Below, piece by piece: positions 55,342-63,880 of a DNA stretch of 64,000 bases. A model generated the notes under the pieces. It had not been told where the DNA came from. It did not search any database and saw only the letters and a program-made list of their open reading frames with translations. Made by a program: the position numbers and the translations under genes. This stretch comes from Mucilaginibacter psychrotolerans (GTDB lineage: Bacteria > Bacteroidota > Bacteroidia > Sphingobacteriales > Sphingobacteriaceae): positions 43,756 through 107,755 of the forward strand of contig NZ_SOZE01000021.1 of assembly GCF_004519315.1 (NCBI RefSeq), written 5' to 3'. The number at the start of each line of letters is the position of its first letter. Positions within the stretch are counted from its first letter, which is position 1.

Positions 55342-56256
55342 TTACTTATAGATTTCCGTGAGTCGGCCAGGACCAATATTTACCTTGAAAGAACTTACCC
55401 GGTTTTTCCAGGCACGATCCATGCCTATGCTACTGGTAATAGTTCCGCAATCTGTCATTGAAATATAGCCCAACACTTGCAAATCGGTTGGCTTAGCAAA
55501 AAGTGGATAATCTCTAACCTCCTTTTTTAGTAAACCCTGATAGCCTTTAAAACCTGCATCCTGATGGATTTGAACGCTCATTTGATAATTGTTGAGTCTG
55601 ATGTAAGTGATTTTATCATTCAAGGGGCCTATGTCGGCCATGTTGTGACCGTCAACACCAGATAAACCAGGGCCGGGAAAAGCCCTGTAGCACTTATCTT
55701 TATCAAACTGGTTGAGGTTGGTATAAATATTATTGCTTTCACCGAAACTGTTAAAATCGATGTAATCCTGATCGGGGTTATAGATAATAATGGAACTGAT
55801 GATATCGTTGATGTCCGCTTTTCCACTGATTAATCTGTTACCCACATTGGCCTTTGCAACCACCGTTTTTTCAAAATTGAGATTGTTATTGTTTTCGGGA
55901 GTTAAAATGTACCAGTCGCCATCAAAATTATCATTAGTATAAACAACAACAATAAGGTTAGATGGAACCACCGCGCTGCTTAAAAAGTCGTTTAAATCAG
56001 TTCCCAGTTCTTTAAGCGTATAACTTCCTCTCTCCAGAACAAACTTTCGTCCGCCGTAATTGGCATTTTCATAAAACCACGCCTCTTCGGAATTGCTGCG
56101 TTTGCCAAAGGCTTGTTGTTCTGCTTCTATATTTCTTTGCTTAACATTAACAAGCAGATTTTGGCTTATGGGTTTCGCTATTGTGGTAGAGCGGATTTGC
56201 GCATAAGCACTAAACACCAGCAGCCCGGTAAACAAGGTTAATATCGTTTTCTTCAT
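55342..56256 (-). CDS. Beta/gamma-crystallin-like secreted protein (two-domain)
   Basis: 304 aa. Signal peptide MKKTILTLFTGLLVFSAYA. N-terminal crystallin domain WFYENANYGGRKFVLERGSY with NDFLSS; a second unit with NDIISSIIIY; C-terminal part CYRAFPGPGLSGVDGHNMAD and NDKITYIRL. The NDxxSS motif is the calcium-binding signature of the family. It is the intact paralogue of the broken gene at 51617-52471. Confidence 0.83.
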   Translation of the reverse strand: MKKTILTLFTGLLVFSAYAQIRSTTIAKPISQNLLVNVKQRNIEAEQQAFGKRSNSEEAWFYENANYGGRKFVLERGSYTLKELGTDLNDFLSSAVVPSNLIVVVYTNDNFDGDWYILTPENNNNLNFEKTVVAKANVGNRLISGKADINDIISSIIIYNPDQDYIDFNSFGESNNIYTNLNQFDKDKCYRAFPGPGLSGVDGHNMADIGPLNDKITYIRLNNYQMSVQIHQDAGFKGYQGLLKKEVRDYPLFAKPTDLQVLGYISMTDCGTITSSIGMDRAWKNRVSSFKVNIGPGRLTEIYK

Positions 56257-56262
56257 TTTATA

Positions 56263-57396
56263 TTATTTAAAAGTGTACTTATAAAGAGCGCCGCCGCTAC
56301 CATCAGTTAAACCGGTAATGTAGCCGTCTGTATTGGTGGTGTAGGTGTACGCCCCAACTGTACTGCTCCCTATTACTCCGATGGCATCGTATTTTTGCGA
56401 ACTATAGCTTTTAAGCGCGTAAGCTTTGCGGGTTGAAGTTTCTATGCCATAGCTAACGCTTGGTCTGATGAACACGCCGATCATCGGATCGGGGTCGTAA
56501 ACACCATCGTAATACTCGTAATTGAACAAGGTGTAAGTTCCGGCGGGATCGCTGCTATTGATGTATTTTGCCATTTTAACACGTCCCTTGCTATCGTTAG
56601 TGTATTCATAAGTGTCTTTTACAACCCCAAAGTAACTTTTGGTGTACTTTATCAGCCCTCCCGAGGCACCGTAGGAAAAGTTTTCCAAAGTTTGTCCGTA
56701 TGTCCCCGTAATGCTAATTACCTGTTTGGCTGTATTCAGGGTATAGGTAAGCGTGTTGCTGGTGTTGCCTGCATTATCTTTAACAGTTTGCGATATCAGT
56801 ACTCCATTTACATCGTAATCAAATAGATAAGTACCATAGTTATCCTTATAACTTAAAAGTAAATTGGAACTGTTGTACGTATAATCTGCTGTTAAAATGG
56901 GTATGGTTTGTACTGGTGGTCCGGCGGCAAATTCTTCTCTTTTGATCACCATACTGCTTCCTCCTGACGGGGGCTGAGCAAGACTGATGCTCGCCGCATA
57001 GTTCTGCATGCTGCCGTTTTCAGCAGTAATGGTGAGCGTAAGTGCCTGGCTAAAATTGTTAACAGTAGAACCGCTAACCTGTATAATGCTTCCTGTTTTT
57101 AGCGTAGCCTTGGCAGAGATGGTAAAATTGGCTTTCAAGGCAGTTAGGTCAGTGCCATACGGCAAAGTAGCTTTAACGGTTTTGCTGGTTTCATCCACGG
57201 TAGCGACCACATCGGCGCTCAGCATTGGATTATCATTTTTGGCAAAACCATAGGTAGTAAGCTGTTTGGCATCGCTTAAAACAGGTATAGGCTGTGGAGC
57301 CTGATCAGGAGTTACAGGTGCCGCCTTCTTACAAGAAAAAAGTACTCCAAGCCCTACAGCAACGGTAAACGATAACTTTAATAATTTTCTCATCAT
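56263..57396 (-). CDS. Lipoprotein with a DUF5018-like N-terminal domain
   Basis: 377 aa. A lipobox (VLFSCKK) follows a hydrophobic segment, so it should be lipidated. After a Pro-rich spacer, one beta-sandwich (YGFAKNDNPMLSADVVATVD) resembles DUF5018/Ig-like domains; the C-terminal half is repetitive and tyrosine-rich (YNSSNLLLSYKDNYGTYLFD, YTNDSKGRVKMAKYINSSD), like DUF4595-type beta-strand proteins. It is read before the crystallin genes. Confidence 0.8.
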   Translation of the reverse strand: MMRKLLKLSFTVAVGLGVLFSCKKAAPVTPDQAPQPIPVLSDAKQLTTYGFAKNDNPMLSADVVATVDETSKTVKATLPYGTDLTALKANFTISAKATLKTGSIIQVSGSTVNNFSQALTLTITAENGSMQNYAASISLAQPPSGGSSMVIKREEFAAGPPVQTIPILTADYTYNSSNLLLSYKDNYGTYLFDYDVNGVLISQTVKDNAGNTSNTLTYTLNTAKQVISITGTYGQTLENFSYGASGGLIKYTKSYFGVVKDTYEYTNDSKGRVKMAKYINSSDPAGTYTLFNYEYYDGVYDPDPMIGVFIRPSVSYGIETSTRKAYALKSYSSQKYDAIGVIGSSTVGAYTYTTNTDGYITGLTDGSGGALYKYTFK

Positions 57397-57403
57397 AAAA
57401 AAC

Positions 57404-57817
57404 TTATTGACATTGATTGTAGGCGTTAACCATGTTCATCCATCTTCCCCACATATAGTTTCCTTTAATATTTTTTACGCTGTAACTGCTGCCGGTTAAA
57501 ACCAGGAAACGTATTTCGTTTAGAAGATAAGTTTGATGTACCCTGCTCAATTCTTCGGCAAAAGCAATATTGCTGATGGAGCTATAGTGATCAAAAGAGC
57601 TCACCCGGATTTTTCCTGATAAGGTTTGCCAGTTGGCTAACGTCAACGTAGCCGGCTGGCCACCCATGTTGCTAACGGATCTGTAATAAGGTGCTGCACA
57701 AGCATCCAAAAAAAATAAGGCGGTAAACAATAATAAAATAAGGCAGCGACTGGCCGTACCATTTTTGTGTTGCAGGTTAGGGGTGTTGGGCCAGATGGAT
57801 AATTTGATTGTCGGCAT
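57404..57817 (-). CDS. Small lipoprotein, first gene of the secreted-protein run
   Basis: 137 aa. A basic N-terminus, a hydrophobic stretch (CLILLLFTALFFLDACAAP) with a lipobox (LDAC), then a short domain. The real start could be a little further in. No family recognised. The near-palindrome at 57864-57881 lies 47 bases upstream. Confidence 0.72.
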   Translation of the reverse strand: MPTIKLSIWPNTPNLQHKNGTASRCLILLLFTALFFLDACAAPYYRSVSNMGGQPATLTLANWQTLSGKIRVSSFDHYSSISNIAFAEELSRVHQTYLLNEIRFLVLTGSSYSVKNIKGNYMWGRWMNMVNAYNQCQ

Positions 57818-57863
57818 TGTTTAAAAGCTGACACTAAGCTAGGTTGATATGCTGCCTGTTAAA

Positions 57864-57881
57864 ATCCCTCAATTGGGGGAT
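57864..57881. promoter_or_regulatory. Near-palindrome upstream of the secreted-protein run
   Basis: An 18-base palindrome, ATCCCTCAATTGGGGGAT, with one mismatched pair, 47 bases upstream of the 57817 start. It is a candidate operator. Confidence 0.45.
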
Positions 57882-57983
57882 GGCATACCATGATAAAACT
57901 GAAACTATTTTAGGTTTAACAGAAAGTTTATAAAAAATAGCACAATCCGGATTCGAACTGATACAAAATTCAACTCAAAACAG

Positions 57984-58017
57984 AAAACCCTCTTTAAATT
58001 GCTTTAAAGAGGGTTTT
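57984..58017. terminator. Strong bidirectional hairpin terminator
   Basis: AAAACCCTCTTTAAA (57984-57998) pairs with TTTAAAGAGGGTTTT (58003-58017) with a four-base loop, and a T/A tract on each side. It probably ends the 734-aa gene transcript (over 600 bases after its stop at 58640) or protects the upstream promoter. Confidence 0.8.
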
Positions 58018-58639
58018 TCTTGATTGGTATCGCTTTAGTCGGGATGGCAGGATGATCATCCTACCCCTTAAATGATTGATTATAATGTGGTTATCAAGTT
58101 TTCTTAAGTAAACGGTAACCGAATGGGTCTCATTTTATTAGACGTCATTTGATTGCATTTGCATCATAAAAACACTCGTAACAGATAGTCAATGAACTTG
58201 TTATGCAAACATAATGAATGTTTTTGAATAAAAAAAGGCATTTTTTAAGACGACCAGCCTACTTTTTGCCGTCATGCTGTACGCCTACAAGTCAAGAGCA
58301 CACCATCCCTTATTCAACTGCTAAGCAACCAAAAGCGCGAAGCCGGGTAAAATGTCAAGGGCCAACCGCTGGAAGCGGACACAACGGCCCGCTTGTGTAC
58401 CTTTGACGTTTGATTCCGGCGTGGGCTATCTTCGCTGTACGGGTGAATGAGGAATATTATTCTATAGTATTTGCTTGTCCGCTGATACTTGCCTCCGGTG
58501 GAAATTTGTATAAAGATAATTTTGCAAATCTCAATTACATATTTCGCGGATGTATTGATGGCATGCCTGTTCAGGCGCGCCCGGGTGTCTCCTATTGACC
58601 TTTCCCTTAAGAGTTACAGGCTAAATAAATACCACTGTT

Positions 58640-60844
58640 TCACAGTTTCCAGTTGACTTTAATTTGTTGATCGCCATTGACTGCGTATTCGATATTTCCA
58701 TCTTTTTGTCGTTTACCTTTTAATTCACCGTCCTTACCTTTAACTATAAAAGCTGGCAGTGCCTTTTTGTCTTTGTTAACGATCATCATGCGGCAGTTTA
58801 AACGCCCGTCACCTTTGACCTTAAAGCTGAGGGTACCTTTACGATATTTAAAGCCAGCAGTTGGATAATCCAGATAGATCATAAAATTTTCGTTGGGTAT
58901 TTTATAGAAATGGCGCGGGATGATGCCGAAAGCTACGCCGGCACCATAAACTTCCTGACCGACCGTACCGGATTGTTCCCAACCATCATGAATATCCTCG
59001 ATAGCGATCCATAGCTTATGATCCACCTGGCCAGTTTTAACATCCTCGGACAGCATTTCCTTTGGCAGGTTAGGCGGGTAGTAATAAGGTGAGCGGTTAA
59101 CAATGTATTTCAGGAATTCCGGAATTAACATAGATACCGAAGGCAGAATATCTTCGTCCTCCGCATATAACAGGAAATTATGCAGCGCGGCAAATACTTC
59201 CTGTTCTTCATAAGCTGCTGTATAGGGTGCATCATTCAACGGGAACATCGCGAAAAAGGTAGGGTAATCCTTTGCATAGCCATAAGTGCATTCCCAAAGC
59301 TGAAAGTTCTTGAAGATATTGGCCAGGCATAAATAAGCCAGGTCTAAATAAACCTGATCTTTTGTTTCCTTATAAAGCCAAAGCATGGCATTGGCCGAAA
59401 AAGCCGTATTGTTTGCCTGGTAAAACAATTCAAAGCCTTTGCCCTGTAGTGTCTTGGCTGCTTTCTTGGCTTCCAGCAGGTATTTGTTTTCCCTGGTCAA
59501 TTGCCAGGCGTGCAGCATGACCAGCGCGTAAAGCCCTGCCACGTCTTTCTCACCACCCTTCCCCGGCTGGGTTTCCGCTTTAACTACTTCCAGCGTTTCC
59601 ATATTGTACATTACCGGCCACTCGTACTTAAAATGGTGGGCTACACGCACGGTAAAATCTAAGGAATCCAAAAAGAGTTTTTTGCCCTGCTGATCTCCGC
59701 GTATCGCCAGCCTGCCCAAATTTAATAAAGGGTGGTGCAGGTACCAGGAATCCATTACATTAGGCTGCAACTGTTCCTCATCACCGCTTAACTCATTCGC
59801 AAGGGACGGCAGGAACCGTACCACTGTTTTTAATTCTTTGCTGTAAAAAGCATCCAAACCATTTTGTATCTTCCGGATAGACGGCAATTCGGTTTTGCAC
59901 CAGTCGTAATAATCGGTCAGCGGCAGCAGCACGGCTAACTGTACCATCAATTCCGGCGGGGTTTTATAATCGGCTACATAAGCGTTCAGGTAATCCTGCC
60001 CCGCGCCATGAGACCAGCATCCATGGCTGAATTCCAGGTCATGTAAGCCTCTATCAACCATATCCAGCCACCTGTAATATTTGGTAGGTGGTTTTGGCAG
60101 GCATAAATAAACATCTGCCAGCAAATTCAGGAACTGTTTGGCTTGCGCCATTTCATCCCCCGGGTTTTCGGGGCCAAACGCGACAAAAGCATCGGAAAGG
60201 ACGATTTCCTGGTGGGCAGGTATAGGCTTTTCTTTCAAAGTTGGCGGAAGCGCCAATCCCATTTCGGGCCATGTACCTCCGACGACATTCCCCAGGGAGG
60301 TTTCGGTTGTCTGGGCATAATCATTTAGCGCAGTAAGATTCTGAAAATAGAGCAGTGCGCCGGACTTTGGCTGATCTAGGCTGATATACTGTAAGCCGGA
60401 TCGAGTCCCCACCTGGCTAACCAGAATGGTGCCTTTTGGGTTTTTGTCGCTTTCATCCGGCCCGGTGACCACCATATCCCGCGGCCAGAAAGGTACCAGT
60501 AAAGGATCATTAGCTTTAAAAGTTGTCGTATAGCGAATCAACGGCTTTTGCTTGTCGGGAAATTGCAGCCTGACCTCGTAATGCCCGATGCTGGCTGAAA
60601 GGTTAACGGTGATACCGTCATCCTGCCGGGTCATTTTCCCTAATTGCAAATGGTCATTTGGAGCGTAGGCCGGACGAAGCACAACTTGTGTTCCTTCCGT
60701 GGAGGTTACCACGATCCAAAGCGAGTTATTCAGCGTATGGACTTTTATGGTATAACCCAGGATCTCCTTCGAAAATAAAGTCGGTGGGTCCTGCCCGTGA
60801 AATAAGGTGTTGACCGCAGCGGCCCAGGGTGATATTGCACTCAT
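58640..60844 (-). CDS. Unrecognised 734-aa protein, (alpha/alpha)-barrel-like
   Basis: No signal peptide (MSAISPWAAAVNTLFHGQDP), so probably cytoplasmic. The first ~200 residues look like beta-sandwich; residues ~250-600 are repeated helices of the (alpha/alpha)6 glycoside-hydrolase/lyase type (YLNAYVADYKTPPELMVQLA, GLYALVMLHAWQLTRENKYL, AYLCLANIFKNFQLWECTYG); the C-terminus is beta again (KGTLSFKVKGDGRLNCRMMI). The helical part is Trp/Tyr-rich, typical of carbohydrate enzymes. I cannot match it to a known family. Upstream region to catalase is short, so it is transcribed alone. Confidence 0.85.
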   Translation of the reverse strand: MSAISPWAAAVNTLFHGQDPPTLFSKEILGYTIKVHTLNNSLWIVVTSTEGTQVVLRPAYAPNDHLQLGKMTRQDDGITVNLSASIGHYEVRLQFPDKQKPLIRYTTTFKANDPLLVPFWPRDMVVTGPDESDKNPKGTILVSQVGTRSGLQYISLDQPKSGALLYFQNLTALNDYAQTTETSLGNVVGGTWPEMGLALPPTLKEKPIPAHQEIVLSDAFVAFGPENPGDEMAQAKQFLNLLADVYLCLPKPPTKYYRWLDMVDRGLHDLEFSHGCWSHGAGQDYLNAYVADYKTPPELMVQLAVLLPLTDYYDWCKTELPSIRKIQNGLDAFYSKELKTVVRFLPSLANELSGDEEQLQPNVMDSWYLHHPLLNLGRLAIRGDQQGKKLFLDSLDFTVRVAHHFKYEWPVMYNMETLEVVKAETQPGKGGEKDVAGLYALVMLHAWQLTRENKYLLEAKKAAKTLQGKGFELFYQANNTAFSANAMLWLYKETKDQVYLDLAYLCLANIFKNFQLWECTYGYAKDYPTFFAMFPLNDAPYTAAYEEQEVFAALHNFLLYAEDEDILPSVSMLIPEFLKYIVNRSPYYYPPNLPKEMLSEDVKTGQVDHKLWIAIEDIHDGWEQSGTVGQEVYGAGVAFGIIPRHFYKIPNENFMIYLDYPTAGFKYRKGTLSFKVKGDGRLNCRMMIVNKDKKALPAFIVKGKDGELKGKRQKDGNIEYAVNGDQQIKVNWKL

Positions 60845-61044
60845 TGTAATAAAAATTTAATCTCTAAACAAAACTTTAATACACCGAGAACACGTCGGGC
60901 AGCGCTAATAAAAAACGATAAGACATAAACTACGCGGCAAGTCAATTGTTTCAAGTTTTCTTTAAAAAATATTTATTTAACCAAAATGATGGTTTTTGGA
61001 CTTAAAGTTGCAAGAACAATAGTTCACCATTAAAATCTACAGCT

Positions 61045-61950
61045 ATGTTTCACCACGTCAAATCTCTACAATTCAATGCCAGGGTATCCCGCCCCGATCC
61101 GCGTTTTGCCAACCTGTTACTGGAGCAATTCGGCGGAGAGAACGGCGAGCTGGCCGCAGCCATGCAGTACTTTACACAGGCATTCGGCGCGAAGGTGCCG
61201 CACCCCGACAAATACGATATGCTGATGGATATCGCGACGGAGGAATTCAGCCACCTCGAAATTGTCGGCGCTACTATACAGATGTTGTTAAAAGGGGTCA
61301 ATGGCGAGTTAAAAGATGCCGCCGACCAGAGCGAGATCATGCAGGTGATGGACGGTAAGGCTGCAAAGGAAAACATCATTCACGAGGCATTAACCGCTAA
61401 CCCGCAATTCGCCATTATTACAGGCGGCGGCGTTACCCCGCGCAACAGCCAGGGTATTCCCTGGTGTGCGTCATATATTAACTCCAACGGCGACCTGACC
61501 GTCGATCTGCGCAGTAACCTAGCATCAGAATCAAGAGCGAAATTGGTTTACGAACACCTGATGAAATTCACGGACGACCCATATATCCAAGAAACGCTCT
61601 CTTTCCTGATGACGCGCGAAGTGACTCACTACAAAATGTTCGAAGCGGCACTGGATAGTATTCAACCAAATTTCCCGCCTGCGGTACTGGCTGCCGATCC
61701 AAGGTATTTACAGCAAGCCTACAACTTTTCAGAAGGCACCGTTCGCGGGCCGTGGAATGAGGGCGAGATCAAAGGTATGGGCAAGGAGTATATCTATATA
61801 GAGAAACCAATTGCTTATGTAAAAGAAACCGAAGGCCTGACTAAACAGCCCAAAGAAATGGATAAAGCTTTGGCCGATAAGGATAAGCTCGACAAGGAAA
61901 TGAGCAAAGTCAAAAGCGAAGGAGTAAAAAAACTGATCCGAAAGGCGTAG
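61045..61950 (+). CDS. Manganese catalase
   Basis: 301 aa. Ferritin-like fold. Metal ligands are the glutamates and histidines of GENGELAAAMQY, EEFSHLE and TREVTHYKMFE, which fit the family's dimanganese site. It breaks down hydrogen peroxide. First of three plus-strand genes that look stress-related. Confidence 0.93.
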   Translation: MFHHVKSLQFNARVSRPDPRFANLLLEQFGGENGELAAAMQYFTQAFGAKVPHPDKYDMLMDIATEEFSHLEIVGATIQMLLKGVNGELKDAADQSEIMQVMDGKAAKENIIHEALTANPQFAIITGGGVTPRNSQGIPWCASYINSNGDLTVDLRSNLASESRAKLVYEHLMKFTDDPYIQETLSFLMTREVTHYKMFEAALDSIQPNFPPAVLAADPRYLQQAYNFSEGTVRGPWNEGEIKGMGKEYIYIEKPIAYVKETEGLTKQPKEMDKALADKDKLDKEMSKVKSEGVKKLIRKA

Positions 61951-62009
61951 CGCAATGGAGTACTTATTCCGAAAACAAGATTAATTTATAAACATCAATT
62001 AACATACTT

Positions 62010-62552
62010 ATGAAAACTGCAGCAAACAAAACAACTCCGGCAAAGACCGGCAAAATGGAGAACAATGAATTCCACGAATTCTTTGTAGACGAACTGAAGG
62101 ATATTTACTGGGCGGAAAAACACCTGGTGAAAGCACTTCCGAAAATGAAAAAAGCGGCAACCAGCCCTGAACTGGCCGCAGCATTTGACAAACATACCGG
62201 CGAAACTGAAATGCACATAGCGACACTTGAAAAAGTATTTGAGGCGCTTGGCGAAAAAGCTGTAGCCAAAAAATGCGATGCAATGGCCGGCCTCATGGAA
62301 GAAGCGAACGGCCTTATCGAAGATACCGACCAGGGTACCATGATCAGGGATTGCGGGCTTATATTGGGTGCGCAAAAAGTGGAGCATTATGAAATTGCTA
62401 CTTATGGCGGGTTACGGACGTTGGCAGCAGCTATGGGCCATAATGAGGTAGCTGACTTATTAGGCCAGACGCTTGACAATGAAAAAGCGACTGACGAAGC
62501 GCTGACTGCGCTTGCTGAAAGCCTCGTTAACGCCGAAGCTATAGCTGAATAA
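62010..62552 (+). CDS. YciE/YciF-family ferroxidase-like protein (DUF892)
   Basis: 180 aa. A short Lys/Thr-rich lead (MKTAANKTTPAKTG), then a four-helix ferritin-like DUF892 domain: FFVDELKDIYWAEKHLVKAL, KHTGETEMHIATLEKVFEAL, KCDAMAGLMEEAN, GAQKVEHYEIATYG. Repeated E/H patterns suggest a di-iron site. Members are stress-induced in enterobacteria. It sits 59 bases after the catalase. Confidence 0.9.
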   Translation: MKTAANKTTPAKTGKMENNEFHEFFVDELKDIYWAEKHLVKALPKMKKAATSPELAAAFDKHTGETEMHIATLEKVFEALGEKAVAKKCDAMAGLMEEANGLIEDTDQGTMIRDCGLILGAQKVEHYEIATYGGLRTLAAAMGHNEVADLLGQTLDNEKATDEALTALAESLVNAEAIAE

Positions 62553-62595
62553 GCCTGGTTAATTATCAGTTTATATCAACATACCTATTTTAAAT

Positions 62596-63759
62596 ATGGA
62601 AATCTCTGAAAAAGCATTTGATGTGATCAATGATCTTATCAAAATTAACAACGACCGTGTAACTGGTTTTCAAAAAGCGGGCACCGACCTGAAAGACGAT
62701 GATAACGGTTTAATAGCCGTTTTCAACAAACTGGCCGGCGAGAGCCAGCAATATGTAACTGAATTAACAGATATCGCACAGCAATACGGCGGTGAAGCGG
62801 CTGTAGGTACCAGTACCACTGGTGACCTGCACCGCGCCTGGATCGATATTAAAGGCACCTTTACCGGCAACGATCTGTTAGCCATTCTTAACGAATGCGA
62901 GCGTGGTGAAGATGCCGCCAAAGCGGCTTACCGTGATTCCCTCGACCCGGAAAATGAATTGAGCCCGGAACTGGCGCAGGTTTTACAAATACAACAACAA
63001 GGCATCAATGAAGGCCACGACCTGATCAAGTCCTTGCACGACCAAAGGGATGATGCTGATAATGCCACCTATGAAACAGCAGAAACAACTGCAACAGGAT
63101 CGCGCGAACTTTTTTATCAGGAGCTGCAGGAACAATTTACAGAGCAGCCGTCTTACGAAGGTGCCGCTGGTGAATCCGATACACAAACCGCTCATGCACC
63201 GGAACCGGAAAATATCGAACAGGAAGAAGAATGGCAGGAACTACAAGCAACCAGTACCGGCAATTCTAAACTGATGGAGTTTTTCGTTAATGAATTGAAA
63301 GACCTCCTTTGGGCCGAAAGGGAACTGGTGGACACTTTGCCGGATATGGCTGAAGCCGCTACCTCACAGGAATTGAAGACCGCCTTCATTAACCACCTAG
63401 ACGAAACCAAAACCCATGTCAGCCGCCTGGAGCACATCTTCGGCATGCTGGGCCTGGAGCCGGAAACCACTAAATGCGATGCGATGTCGGGTATCGTGGA
63501 CGAGGGGGACGAGATCATCAGCCATACCGAAGAGGGAACTGCTCAACGCGATGTAGGCCTGATCTTCGCCGGACAAAAAGCGGAGCATTACGAGATCGCT
63601 TCTTATGGAGGCATGATCAGCCTGGCTAAAACGCTTCGCTATTATGACATTGCCGAGATCTTGGTACAGACCATCGACGAGGAAAAATCTGCCGATGCTT
63701 TGTTGACGGAGATCGCTGAGAACCACGTAAACTATGAGGCCAGCACAGAACGGGCATAG
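62596..63759 (+). CDS. Fusion of a DUF2383-type four-helix domain and a DUF892 domain
   Basis: 387 aa. Residues about 1-145 match the PA2169/DUF2383 four-helix pattern (VINDLIKINNDRVTGFQKAG, GNDLLAILNECERGEDAAKA). An acidic linker (about 160-220, EPENIEQEEEWQELQ) follows. Residues about 225-387 repeat the DUF892 domain of the preceding gene (FFVNELKDLLWAERELVDTL, GQKAEHYEIASYGG). Both halves can be ferritin-like, so the protein may carry two such sites. Fusion of these two families in one chain is the odd feature. Confidence 0.88.
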   Translation: MEISEKAFDVINDLIKINNDRVTGFQKAGTDLKDDDNGLIAVFNKLAGESQQYVTELTDIAQQYGGEAAVGTSTTGDLHRAWIDIKGTFTGNDLLAILNECERGEDAAKAAYRDSLDPENELSPELAQVLQIQQQGINEGHDLIKSLHDQRDDADNATYETAETTATGSRELFYQELQEQFTEQPSYEGAAGESDTQTAHAPEPENIEQEEEWQELQATSTGNSKLMEFFVNELKDLLWAERELVDTLPDMAEAATSQELKTAFINHLDETKTHVSRLEHIFGMLGLEPETTKCDAMSGIVDEGDEIISHTEEGTAQRDVGLIFAGQKAEHYEIASYGGMISLAKTLRYYDIAEILVQTIDEEKSADALLTEIAENHVNYEASTERA

Positions 63760-63880
63760 GATTAGTTGATAGTTTTAAACCTATCAACAAGTTGTGAAAC
63801 TATTAAATTTATTATGTACAAAAGCCCTCGACCGAGATCATGGAGATCCAATGCAGCATGAAATAAAGTTTAATATGTGA

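Larger units (their letters stand above)
57818..58639. other. 822-base intergenic region
   Basis: Between the lipoprotein start and the stop of the 734-aa gene. It holds a near-palindrome (57864-57881), a strong hairpin terminator (57984-58017) and no convincing gene; two short plus-strand frames around 58218-58598 lack family signs. Confidence 0.5.

Noticed and set aside
57941..57965. tRNA-like T-arm (ATTCGAACT) near 57951
   Set aside because: The stem arms do not pair and no anticodon arm is nearby. Possibly a decayed fragment, but not supportable.
58218..58598. Two short plus-strand frames
   Set aside because: No start signal, no family pattern, and odd cysteine/proline-rich text.
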